This document shows, in pieces, positions 6,901-14,311 of a stretch of 15,190 nucleotides of DNA. Under the pieces are notes generated by a model that searched no databases, had not been told where the DNA came from, and saw nothing but the letters and a program-made list of their open reading frames with translations. The stretch comes from JANNSW01 sp031431235 (GTDB lineage: Bacteria; Pseudomonadota; Alphaproteobacteria; Rhizobiales; Hyphomicrobiaceae): positions 1-15,190 of the forward strand of contig JANPDA010000351.1 of NCBI GenBank assembly GCA_031431235.1, in the 5' to 3' direction. The translations under genes and the position numbers were made by a program. The number at the start of each line of letters is the position of its first letter. Positions within the stretch are counted from its first letter, which is position 1.

Positions 6901-8067
6901 TCAGTCGATCCGCATCACCAGCGTGCCGCCGACATCGCCGAGCGCAACGCCCGAGCGCGCAAGCTCGGAGCGCAGCGTCCCGATGCCGCTCGCGTAGCCA
7001 AAGGAGACCTCAGCGTTGCGCGCGCTGATAGTGCCGATCTCCACATCCTCGACGCCCGGCGTATCCAGCAGTCGCGTGCGCAGGTCGCGCCACTGGCTGG
7101 CGCCCGAGAACTCGGCGACGATGCGGATGCGCGGGCCAGCCGTGCCGGGATTGCCGGTGTCGGAGGACCAGGCTTCCACGCCGCCCGATTCGGCGCCGGC
7201 CGTGTGAATGCCGACGTTGATCGACTTCCAACGGCCCTCGAGCACGCCGAGCCCGATGATGGAAGCGAGCTCGGCCGTGTAGGGGAGATCGTCGTAGTAG
7301 ACGGTGTAGGTGCGCTCGAGGTCGAGCTGACCGGAACGATCCGCCCCGATGAGCGAGACTTTCAGCTTCTTGCCGCCCTCGACCAGCTCGGCGAGTGCGA
7401 CGACCAGCCGACTGGCATTGGCCTCGCTCTCGATGATGCCGAATGCATTGCCGTCGCCATCGGCCAGGCGCTGGAAAACCTCGGGCGTCGCCGAAGGTCC
7501 CGGCGCGATCAGCTGGACGGGCGTCAGCGAGTGCACGAGGTCGAGGCCGGCCCAGGCGTCGGTCCAGGCTTTCGTCCCTTGCGCGTTCTCGCCCTTGCGG
7601 GTAACGAACGTCGTGATCATCGAGATCGGCTCGGCCTGCCGATCGAAGTGCGGCAATTTGTAGTTGCGCAGCAACTCGCGGATCGCGTCCGGCTTGAACT
7701 TGTAGCTCAAGGTGGCGAGATATTCCGTGCGCGAGTTCTGCTCCTTGTCGACCTGGAGCCCGTCGATCGCGTCCTCGATCTCGGCCGGTTTCAGTTTCGG
7801 CAGGCGCTTGTAGGCGTTGACGTCGACGATCCGTTTCAGCAGGTAGCGGAAAGCCCCCAGCTGTCCTTCGGCCATGGCCTTTGCCTTGGCGGCGACGGCG
7901 TCGGAGGCGACGGCCTCGACCGGATAGGCTGCGACCGTATAGACGCTCACGTTGTCCTGATCCTGGGCGTCGCCGGCCACCGGCAGGACGATGAGGCCAA
8001 GAGCCGCCGTGGCGAGCCAGGTTGCCCGCAAGATTGAGTCTAGCCGATGCTGCATGGGGTGCTTCAT
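6901..8067 (-). CDS. DUF2066 domain-containing exported protein
   Basis: About 388 residues from ATG 8067, or 384 from ATG 8055; the upstream ATG 8124 adds residues unlike a signal peptide. The N-terminus has basic residues, a hydrophobic core (ATWLATAALGLIVLPVAG) and a possible signal-peptidase site before QDQDN, so the protein is probably periplasmic. The following VYTVAAYPVEAVASDAVAAK and EGQLGAFRYLLKRI match the DUF2066 opening as I know it. The function of DUF2066 is not established. In alphaproteobacteria such a gene often sits beside purM, as here in divergent orientation. GAGG lies directly before the 8067 ATG and about 12 bases before 8055, so the start is uncertain. Confidence 0.85.
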   Translation of the reverse strand: MKHPMQHRLDSILRATWLATAALGLIVLPVAGDAQDQDNVSVYTVAAYPVEAVASDAVAAKAKAMAEGQLGAFRYLLKRIVDVNAYKRLPKLKPAEIEDAIDGLQVDKEQNSRTEYLATLSYKFKPDAIRELLRNYKLPHFDRQAEPISMITTFVTRKGENAQGTKAWTDAWAGLDLVHSLTPVQLIAPGPSATPEVFQRLADGDGNAFGIIESEANASRLVVALAELVEGGKKLKVSLIGADRSGQLDLERTYTVYYDDLPYTAELASIIGLGVLEGRWKSINVGIHTAGAESGGVEAWSSDTGNPGTAGPRIRIVAEFSGASQWRDLRTRLLDTPGVEDVEIGTISARNAEVSFGYASGIGTLRSELARSGVALGDVGGTLVMRID

Positions 8068-8135
8068 CCTCGCCGATGCGAGCCTTGTCCCGCAAACCTC
8101 AGGCGGAATTCTGACGCCCGCCAACTACCAGCCTT

Positions 8136-8153
8136 CGCTGGCCTTGGCCAGCG
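8136..8153. promoter_or_regulatory. Palindrome in the DUF2066-purM intergenic region
   Basis: CGCTGGCC (8136-8143), TT, GGCCAGCG (8146-8153) is a perfect 8-base inverted repeat 79 bases before the purM start and 69 bases before the DUF2066 start. It could be an operator or the foot of a 5' UTR structure. It does not resemble the enterobacterial PurR box. Confidence 0.35.
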
Positions 8154-8231
8154 GGAGTTGCTAGAGCGCTGCTGGCCGCTTTTGTGAGAATGCATCGATT
8201 CGGCCTGCGGAAGGCCACTCGTGGAGGGGTT

Positions 8232-9308
8232 ATGGGCTCCAGTGACACAGTGCGGCAGAATGGCCTCACCTATCGCGAGGCGGGGGTCGATATCGATGCC
8301 GGCAATGCGCTGGTCGAACGGATCAAGCCGTTCGCGCGGTTGACGGCACGCAGTGGCTCGGATGCCGCGCTCGGCGGTTTTGGCGGGCTGTTCGATCTGA
8401 AGGCAGCCGGTTTCGAGGATCCCGTGCTGGTGTCGGGCACGGACGGGGTCGGCACCAAGCTCCGGCTCGCGATCGAGACCGGACTGCACGGCACGATCGG
8501 GATCGACCTCGTCGCCATGAGCGTCAATGATGTGCTGGTGCAGGGGGCGGAGCCACTGTTCTTTCTCGACTATTTCGCCTGCGGCAAGCTCGACGTTGAC
8601 GTGGCCGCGCAGGTGATTGCCGGCATTGCCGAGGGTTGCCGGCAAGCGGGATGCGCGTTGCTGGGCGGCGAGACGGCCGAGATGCCGGGCATGTATGCGG
8701 CGGGCGACTATGACCTCGCCGGGTTCTGCGTCGGAGCAGCCGAGCGCGGCCGCCTGCTGCCACGAGCCGATGTCGGTCCGGGCGATGTGCTGATCGGGCT
8801 CGCCTCGTCGGGTCCGCATTCGAACGGGTATTCACTGGTGCGCAGAATCGTCGAGGTTTCAGGCATCGGCACTGGCGATCGCGCGCCCTTCGAGCCTGCG
8901 CGGACGGTCGGGGAAGCACTGCTTGAACCGACGCGGATCTATGTGAAGCCGCTGCTCGAGGCGATCCGAGCGACGGGCGCCGTCAAGGCGCTCGCTCATA
9001 TCACCGGCGGCGGCCTCACCGAGAACGTGCCGCGGGTCCTGCCCGATGGGACAGCGGCCATGGTCGATCTCGGCGCGTGGCGGTTGCCAGCCGTGTTCGG
9101 CTGGTTGCGCGAGGCGGGCGGGGTCGCGGAGGGGGAGATGCTGCGCGTGCTGAACTGCGGGATCGGCATGGTTGTGGTGGTGGGAAAGGCGGAGGCGGAT
9201 GGCGTGCTTGCGCGGCTGCGAGGCGCGGGGGAGACGGCAGTCGTGATCGGCGAATTGGTGGCGCGCGGCGGCGGCGAGCCGGTTCGCTATCGCGGCAGGC
9301 TCGGTTGA
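8232..9308 (+). CDS. purM: Phosphoribosylformylglycinamidine cyclo-ligase (AIR synthetase)
   Basis: PurM closes the imidazole ring of FGAM with ATP to make AIR in de novo purine synthesis. The protein has 358 residues, close to the family norm of about 345. Typical blocks are LTYREAGVDIDAGN, GGFGGLFDL, VSGTDGVGTKLRLA, IDLVAMSVNDVLVQGAEPLFFLDY, LLGGETAEMPGMY, SSGPHSNGYSLVR and HITGGGLTENVPRVLP. ATG 8232 is chosen because GGAGGGG lies five bases upstream; the ATG at 8184 has no ribosome site and adds 16 residues before conserved sequence. purN follows 19 bases later, so the two genes form an operon for neighbouring steps of one pathway. Confidence 0.97.
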   Translation: MGSSDTVRQNGLTYREAGVDIDAGNALVERIKPFARLTARSGSDAALGGFGGLFDLKAAGFEDPVLVSGTDGVGTKLRLAIETGLHGTIGIDLVAMSVNDVLVQGAEPLFFLDYFACGKLDVDVAAQVIAGIAEGCRQAGCALLGGETAEMPGMYAAGDYDLAGFCVGAAERGRLLPRADVGPGDVLIGLASSGPHSNGYSLVRRIVEVSGIGTGDRAPFEPARTVGEALLEPTRIYVKPLLEAIRATGAVKALAHITGGGLTENVPRVLPDGTAAMVDLGAWRLPAVFGWLREAGGVAEGEMLRVLNCGIGMVVVVGKAEADGVLARLRGAGETAVVIGELVARGGGEPVRYRGRLG

Positions 9309-9327
9309 TGGCGGCGGCAACGGCACC

Positions 9328-9978
9328 ATGAAGAAGCGCACCGCCATCCTGATCTCCGGGCGCGGCTCCAACATGGCGGCGCTGATCGCGGCGGCAAGGG
9401 ACCCTGCCTATCCCGCCGAGATCGCGGTCGTCGTCTCGAACGTGCCGGACGCGGCCGGCCTCGCCGAGGCGCGGGCCATGGGCGTGGAAGCGGTGGCGCT
9501 CGACCACAACCAGTTTCCTTCGCGCATGACGTTCGAGCTCGCGCTCCATGGCATGCTGCTCGACCGCGGCATCGACCTCGTCTGCAATGCCGGCTTCATG
9601 CGGCTGCTGACGGCGGGCTTCGTCAACCGATGGTTCGACCGGCATCTCAACATCCATCCCTCGCTGCTGCCCTCGTTCACCGGTCTCAACACCCATGAGC
9701 GGGCGTTGTTCGAAGGCGTGAAGGTCTCGGGAGCGAGCGTGCATTTCGTCCGGATCGAGATGGATGCGGGGCCGATCGTGGCCCAGGCAGCGGTGCCGGT
9801 GCTCGAGGGCGATACGCCCGAGACTTTGGGTGCGCGTGTCCTCGTCGCCGAGCATCGCCTCTATCCCCACGCGCTCGCGCTCGTCGCTTCCGGCCGGGCA
9901 AAGGTCCTCGACGGCAATGTGGTGATTTCCGGGACCCAGGACGGGAGGGAAGTGCTGTTCAGCCCACAGCTGGCGTGA
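9328..9978 (+). CDS. purN: Phosphoribosylglycinamide formyltransferase (GART, folate-dependent)
   Basis: PurN transfers a formyl group from 10-formyl-THF to GAR. The 216-residue length fits. The phosphate-binding GRGSNM lies at residues 11-16, and the catalytic set is Asn108 and His110 (LNIHPSLLP) with Asp146 (MDAGPI), matching Asn106/His108/Asp144 of the E. coli enzyme. It sits 19 bases behind purM. No strong ribosome site precedes the ATG, which suggests translational coupling. Its formyl donor is the product of Fhs, encoded in the same window, though the two genes are not co-transcribed. Confidence 0.97.
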   Translation: MKKRTAILISGRGSNMAALIAAARDPAYPAEIAVVVSNVPDAAGLAEARAMGVEAVALDHNQFPSRMTFELALHGMLLDRGIDLVCNAGFMRLLTAGFVNRWFDRHLNIHPSLLPSFTGLNTHERALFEGVKVSGASVHFVRIEMDAGPIVAQAAVPVLEGDTPETLGARVLVAEHRLYPHALALVASGRAKVLDGNVVISGTQDGREVLFSPQLA

Positions 9979-10088
9979 GCTGCGCGCGCTCGGCGCCCCT
10001 GGAATTAACCTCCCTTTAGTCAATACCATGGTTCAATGCGGCTCTGTTCCCGGCGCCTTCGGCCGCCTTTGCGTCAACGAGTGCTCCC

Positions 10089-10988
10089 GTGCCGCGTATC
10101 CGCTCCAGGGCCGTTCTCGGCCCGATTGCACTGACGTTGGGCGTTGCCGCTTCAGGCGTGCTCGGCTTTCTGATGGCAGCTTTCGCGCATTGGCCGGAGA
10201 GCCGCATCGCAGCGTCCGCCAGTCCGGGCACGGCCATTGCCAAGCAAAGCCGGCTTCCCACAGCCAAAGCCGTGCCGCTCGATGCCGTCGCCGCCCAGCT
10301 CTTCCTCATCTCCGGCAAGGGGCCGCGTGCCGACCGGGTGACGCCGCCAGTGCGTCTCGACTGGCAGCCCCAGCAGCTCATGCTGGCGGCCAACGCAACC
10401 GTTTCGCTGCCCGCCCTGCAGCATGTCGCGCTTGGCATCGAAACGCCGCACGCCCGCCCGCGCGACACCGGCCTCGACCTGACCGGCTCGCGGACCGGCA
10501 CCGCCGGCGGCAAGCCGCTCTACTTCGGTGGCCTGACCGGAGCGGAGTTCCGCGCCAAGGAGAAGCGCTGCCTTGCGACCGCGATCTATTTCGAAGCGCG
10601 CGGCGAGCCGGTGCAGGGTCAGCTGGCAGTGGCGCAGACGATCATGAACCGGGTGCGCTCGGCGTTCTATCCCGACACCATCTGCGGCGTCGTCTATCAG
10701 GGTGCGGAGCGGCCGAATGCCTGCCAGTTTTCCTTTGCCTGCGATCGCGTCGCCGACGTGCCGAGGCAGAAGCCCGAATGGGAGACGGCCAACGAGCTGG
10801 CCGGCCGCGTCGTCGACGGCAAGGTCTGGCTGGCGGAGGTCGGCTATGCGAGCCACTATCACGCGACCACTGTGCGTCCCGACTGGATCGGCGACATGCG
10901 CCGCCTGACGCGGATCGGCGCACACATCTTCTACCGCGCGAAGTTCCTGCCGGTGGACGACGGGACGGGGCGGGCGTCGGTGGAGTAG
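10089..10988 (+). CDS. Cell wall hydrolase, SleB type (Hydrolase_2), membrane-anchored
   Basis: From the GTG at 10089 the protein has 299 residues: an N-terminal hydrophobic helix (about 10-32), a long Ala/Pro-rich linker to about residue 150, then a SleB-like lytic domain at about 160-275. The core AIYFEARGEPVQGQLAVAQT carries the catalytic-type Glu169, followed by NRV and the Cys-containing blocks TICGVVYQ and CQFSFACD. Such enzymes cut peptidoglycan; in non-sporing alphaproteobacteria they act in the periplasm or during growth. The start is uncertain: no clear ribosome site precedes the GTG, and the frame is open back to the TAG at 10017. It lies 110 bases after purN on the same strand and may be read separately. 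Confidence 0.88.
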   Translation: MPRIRSRAVLGPIALTLGVAASGVLGFLMAAFAHWPESRIAASASPGTAIAKQSRLPTAKAVPLDAVAAQLFLISGKGPRADRVTPPVRLDWQPQQLMLAANATVSLPALQHVALGIETPHARPRDTGLDLTGSRTGTAGGKPLYFGGLTGAEFRAKEKRCLATAIYFEARGEPVQGQLAVAQTIMNRVRSAFYPDTICGVVYQGAERPNACQFSFACDRVADVPRQKPEWETANELAGRVVDGKVWLAEVGYASHYHATTVRPDWIGDMRRLTRIGAHIFYRAKFLPVDDGTGRASVE

Positions 10989-11628
10989 GGGCAGATCGAC
11001 ACCTCGAACAACACCTCGACCCTCGCCGCGCCGGAAGCGCGCGAGGCATGAACGCGAAGCGGGACACGGGCGCCGAAGCGCTGCGTGTATTGTTTAGTGG
11101 CAGCCCTGCGGCGCCGGTCCATGCGAAGCATGGCTCCGCCATGATGTTGTAACGATTTAAGGAATCGGGCCTGCTTCTTCCGTTGCCCTGGCTCTTGCGG
11201 GCCTGGACAAACCTAGCCTTCTAAGGCACCCGGACCGCAGCGCGGTTGCCCGCGCCCGTCCCAGAGGGCAAGCCACCGGAACCCATCGGGCACCGAGATC
11301 CGTCCGTGAATCTTGCAACCCACGACCCCGGCAACTCCCGACCGTCACCGTCGCCGGCCCACACTCGCGACGGTCGCGACGCGTCCCGCTTCCGGGCTGA
11401 CGATCGGGGGAGTGTAAAGGAGGCTCCGTCGCCGGGGATAAGTTTTTCCAACCGGCGTTTCTTCGGGCAGGTGCCTGCCCGTCGTGATGGACTGCTGGGC
11501 CTTCAAGGGCAGTCGCCCAGGAGATGGCGATCGAGATTGGTGGGCTGAGGGCCAAAAGCAGCTAAGCGCCTTGGCTCAAGTTGTGCGCCGCACCAATCTT
11601 TGTTCATCCCAGAAGCTGGAGTCGGTGG
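10989..11628. other. About 640 bp without a convincing gene, several hairpins
   Basis: No frame shows a recognisable protein with a good start. Hairpins seen: CCTCGCCGCGC / GCGCGCGAGG at 11021-11046, just after the hydrolase gene and possibly its transcript end; CCATGC-GAA-GCATGG at 11119-11133, overlapping the competing hairpin ATGGC-TCC-GCCAT at 11130-11142; and GGGCAGG-TG-CCTGCCC at 11466-11481. ACACCTCGA occurs twice near 11000-11020. A minus-strand open frame (11221-11451, TTG start) is Gly/Ser/Arg-rich and unrecognised. No tRNA, RNase P, SRP or tmRNA signature was found by eye. Confidence 0.4.
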
Positions 11629-11726
11629 AGCGCGTAGGGCGGATTAGGCCGCAGGCCGTAATCCGCCCTTGGATCGCGCCGACGGCGGACTACGGCGCGA
11701 AGGGCGCCTAATCCGCCCTACGCGCT
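11629..11726. repeat. Inverted pair of REP-like hairpins (element B) inside a toxin gene
   Basis: The outer arms 11629-11649 and 11706-11726 are perfect 21-base inverted repeats. The inner arms 11655-11667 and 11684-11696 match at 12 of 13. Each half is also a hairpin of its own: GTAG (11634-11637) then GGCGGATTA / TAATCCGCC with inner GGCC / GGCC, and a second unit ending in CTAC at 11718-11721. The layout is the same as element A at 6749-6849, but the stem sequence differs (GGCGGATTA instead of GGTGCAATA). The right arm lies within the reading frame of a ParE-like toxin. Confidence 0.85.
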
Positions 11727-11793
11727 GCTCCACCATGTACGCAAGCACACGCTCGAGGTCATCCGCAGCCTCGGGCGTCCATACGATCCTCAT
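11706..11793 (-). pseudogene. ParE/RelE-type toxin, N-terminal fragment interrupted by element B
   Basis: ATG 11793 on the minus strand starts five bases after the stop of the antitoxin-like gene and reads MRIVWTPEAADDL, then ERVLAYMVEQ. This is the usual opening of ParE/RelE-family toxins (short strand, TPEA, two amphipathic helices). After about residue 23 the frame enters the repeat arm and becomes Arg/Pro/Ser-rich sequence with no toxin features. I found no continuation of the toxin on the far side of the repeat. The fragment lacks the beta-sheet core and C-terminal catalytic region, so it should be inactive. Confidence 0.65.
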
Positions 11794-11798
11794 GACAG

Positions 11799-12026
11799 CT
11801 ACTTGTAGCGGCGAAGGATTTCACGCACCCTTTCCTCGGGCACATGCCTTCTAGGCAAAGTCAAACGCCGCTTCACCTCCTCGCGCTGCGAATCGGTCAT
11901 CTGCGGCACCTTGTACTGTGCAACGTGCTCCTCGATCTCCGTGAGCACCGCATCACGGCACTCTTCGGGAAGCTCATCGATGGCCTTCGCCACCCTGTTC
12001 AGTATATCTTGAACCTCTTGTGTCAT
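11799..12026 (-). CDS. Small antitoxin-like protein (type II TA partner)
   Basis: A 75-residue, highly charged, helical protein with no membrane segment. The middle (QMTDSQREEVKRRL) and end (VPEERVREILRRYK) resemble the short antitoxins that accompany ParE/RelE toxins, in which a D/E-rich front precedes a toxin-wrapping helix. Directly downstream, five bases after its stop, is the start of a ParE-like toxin broken by a REP pair, so it is probably an orphan antitoxin. It follows the dihydroorotase-like gene by 34 bases on the same strand and may share its transcript. The ribosome site is weak. The role is inferred mainly from gene order. Confidence 0.65.
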   Translation of the reverse strand: MTQEVQDILNRVAKAIDELPEECRDAVLTEIEEHVAQYKVPQMTDSQREEVKRRLTLPRRHVPEERVREILRRYK

Positions 12027-12060
12027 GCTTCACTGCTATCACGGAATGGCGTGAAGATCA

Positions 12061-13380
12061 TCAATCGAATCGCACTGCCTCGCCGGCGCCCGCCTCGACC
12101 AGCTCCCCTTCCCACATCACCCGCCGGCCCCGCAGCACCGTGCCGACGGGCCAGCCGGTGACGGTCATGCCGTCGAGTGGTGTCCAGGCGCAGCGCGACG
12201 CGATCCAGGCGTTCGTGATGGTCTGGCGGCGTCTCAGGTCGACGATGGTCAGGTCGGCGTCGTAGCCGGCTGCGATCCGGCCCTTGCCGGCGATGCCGAA
12301 CAGGCGCGCGGGGCCGGCGCTCGTCAGATCGACGAAGCGCGCGAGCGAGAGGCGGCCGGCATGCACGTGGTCGAGCATGACCGGGACGAGCTTCTGCACG
12401 CCGGTCATGCCGGAGGGCGATGCCGGATAGGGCTTCGACTTTTCCGCGAGCGTGTGCGGGGCGTGATCGGAGCCGAGGATGTCGACCACACCAGAGGCGA
12501 TGCCGGCCCAGAGCGCTGCCCGATGAGGCTCGCCTCGCACCGGCGGGTTCATCTGCGCGCGGGTGCCGAGGCGGGCGTAGGCATCGGGGGCGACGAGCGT
12601 CAGGTGGTTGGGCGTCACCTCGACGCTCGCCACATCCTTGTGGGCTTCGAGGAAGGCGATCTCCTGCGCCGTCGAGACGTGGAGGACGTGCACGCGCTTG
12701 CCCGCTGCCCGCGCGAGACGAACCAGCAGCTCGGTCGCGTTCGAGGCTGCGATCTCGTCGCGCCAGATCGGATGGGTCGAGGGATCACCCTCGCGCCGCT
12801 CGGAAAGGCGTGCCTGCAGCCGCGCTTCGTCCTCGCAGTGGAAGGAAGCGCGACGGGTGATCCGGGCCAGGATCTGGGCGAGCGTTGCCTCGTCATCGAC
12901 CAGCAGGTCGCCAGTCGAGGAGCCGATGAAGACCTTGATGCCGGCTGCTCCCGGCAGCCGCTCGAGCTCGGGGATGTCGGCGACATTCTCTCGGGTGCCG
13001 CCAACGAAGAAAGCGAAATCGCAATGCATGCGGTGGTGCGCGCGGGTGAGCTTGTCGGCAAGCGTTGCCGCCGTGGTGGTCTCGGGCTTGGTATTGGGCA
13101 TCTCGAACACGGCGGTGACGCCGCCCATGACGGCCGCGCGGCTGCCGGTCTCCAGGTCCTCCTTGTGGGTCATGCCCGGCTCGCGGAAATGCACCTGCGT
13201 GTCGATCACGCCGGGGAGGATGGTGAGGCCGGTGCAGTCGATCACCTCGCCCGCCGCCTCGCGCTGGATCGAGCCGAGCGCGGCGATACGCCCCGCCCGG
13301 ATGCCGATGTCACGCGGGGTAATGCCGTCCTGGTTGACGACAGTGCCGCCTTTCAGGACGAGGTCGTAGGTGGTTGGCAT
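12061..13380 (-). CDS. pyrC: Dihydroorotase-family amidohydrolase (DTQVH variant)
   Basis: 439 residues from ATG 13380, which has GGGGAGAG seven bases upstream; the longer open frame back to 13614 runs through ygfZ and is not real. It is a class I dihydroorotase-type TIM-barrel amidohydrolase. Seen: IDTQVHFREPG (residues 59-69), EMPNTKP, the bridging Lys149 in GIKVFIGS, His181 in SFHCEDE, His234 in HVLHVST, Asp305 in LGSDHAPHT, and GMTGVQ. In dihydroorotases the first motif is normally DxHVH; here Gln62 replaces the first metal His. I recall this Gln form from alphaproteobacterial homologues, so it may be a subgroup rather than a mutation. Whether it makes dihydroorotate or acts on another cyclic amide is open. 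It is divergent from ygfZ. Confidence 0.85.
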   Translation of the reverse strand: MPTTYDLVLKGGTVVNQDGITPRDIGIRAGRIAALGSIQREAAGEVIDCTGLTILPGVIDTQVHFREPGMTHKEDLETGSRAAVMGGVTAVFEMPNTKPETTTAATLADKLTRAHHRMHCDFAFFVGGTRENVADIPELERLPGAAGIKVFIGSSTGDLLVDDEATLAQILARITRRASFHCEDEARLQARLSERREGDPSTHPIWRDEIAASNATELLVRLARAAGKRVHVLHVSTAQEIAFLEAHKDVASVEVTPNHLTLVAPDAYARLGTRAQMNPPVRGEPHRAALWAGIASGVVDILGSDHAPHTLAEKSKPYPASPSGMTGVQKLVPVMLDHVHAGRLSLARFVDLTSAGPARLFGIAGKGRIAAGYDADLTIVDLRRRQTITNAWIASRCAWTPLDGMTVTGWPVGTVLRGRRVMWEGELVEAGAGEAVRFD

Positions 13381-13441
13381 CGATTCTCTCCCCTGCGCGG
13401 TGCTTGCGAGTTGGGTCCGGCTTACGTAAACCTGTCGGGCC

Positions 13442-14311
13442 ATGCAACCGAATGAAACCGATGAGACTGTCGCTCTCCTCGCCGGCCGCGGTGTCGTTGC
13501 CGTGCGGGGCGAGGATGATCTGCGCTTCCTGCAGGGCTTGCTGACCGGAGATGTCGAGCGCCTCACGGCAGGGGCCGATGCGATCCACGCCGGACTGCTT
13601 TCGCCCCAGGGCAAGATCCTGTTCGAGATGATCGTGATGCGGGGTGACAGCGAGGTCCTGCTCGATGTCGCGCGCGAGGCCGTGCCCGAGCTCGTGAAGC
13701 GGCTCGGCTTCTACAAGCTGCGCGCCAAGGTCGAGATCGTCGACCGCTGCGGTGACATGAGCGTCTGGTCCGGGTGGGGCGAGACCTGTCACCTGAGTGG
13801 CAATGCCACTTGCGCTGACCCCCGCGCCAGCGCGCTCGGGCAACGGGCCATTGCGAGGATCACCTCGCCGGTCAGCAGCACGGCCACCATGACCGAAACG
13901 CAATATCATGCTCACCGCATCGCCTGCGGCGTGCCGGAGCTGGGGCAGGATTTCGGGTCGGGTGAGGTTTTTCCCCACGAGGCGCTGTGGGATCAGACGG
14001 GCTCGGTCGACTTCGAGAAAGGCTGCTATGTCGGGCAGGAGGTGGTCAGCCGCATGCAGCATCGCGGCACGGCGCGCAGCCGGTTCGTGATCGTCGAGGG
14101 CGAGGCGGAGCTGCCGCCGAGAGGCGCCGAGGTCAAGTCCGCAGAGGTGCCACTCGGCGTGATGGGCTCGCATGTGGGCAACATGGGCCTCGCGCTGCTG
14201 CGGCTCGACCGGCTCGCCGCCGCAAAGGCGCCGGTCGAAACCGGCGGCGTCCGCCTGATCGTCAAGAAACCCGCCTTCGCCCGCTTCGACGTGCCGGGAG
14301 CTGCCGCATGA
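13442..14311 (+). CDS. ygfZ: Folate-binding protein YgfZ (Fe-S cluster maintenance)
   Basis: The 289-residue protein has the GcvT-like folate-binding fold. The opening reads LAGRGVVAVRGEDDLRFLQGLLTGDV and LLSPQGKILFE. The signature KGCYVGQE lies at residues 193-200, with the conserved Cys195, followed by VSRMQHRG. YgfZ (IBA57 in mitochondria) helps assemble or repair certain [4Fe-4S] proteins using tetrahydrofolate. The start lies only 61 bases from the divergent dihydroorotase-like gene, so the two share a short promoter region; no strong ribosome site is seen. Its stop overlaps the tag start (ATGA), indicating translational coupling. The segment around residues 101-130 carries three cysteines and looks less conserved. 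Confidence 0.93.
   Translation: MQPNETDETVALLAGRGVVAVRGEDDLRFLQGLLTGDVERLTAGADAIHAGLLSPQGKILFEMIVMRGDSEVLLDVAREAVPELVKRLGFYKLRAKVEIVDRCGDMSVWSGWGETCHLSGNATCADPRASALGQRAIARITSPVSSTATMTETQYHAHRIACGVPELGQDFGSGEVFPHEALWDQTGSVDFEKGCYVGQEVVSRMQHRGTARSRFVIVEGEAELPPRGAEVKSAEVPLGVMGSHVGNMGLALLRLDRLAAAKAPVETGGVRLIVKKPAFARFDVPGAAA

Noticed and set aside
11157..11555. Minus-strand open frames in the intergenic stretch (132 and 76 residues)
   Set aside because: Two overlapping frames with Arg/Gly/Pro/Ser-rich translations, no ribosome site and a TTG start for the shorter; no family recognised.
10989..11628. Possible structural RNA (tmRNA, RNase P, SRP)
   Set aside because: Checked by eye for the conserved RNase P and tmRNA acceptor/T-loop words on both strands; none found.
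13381..13614. N-terminal extension of the dihydroorotase-like gene
   Set aside because: Antisense to ygfZ, Ser/Arg-rich, and the ATG at 13380 has a strong ribosome site.
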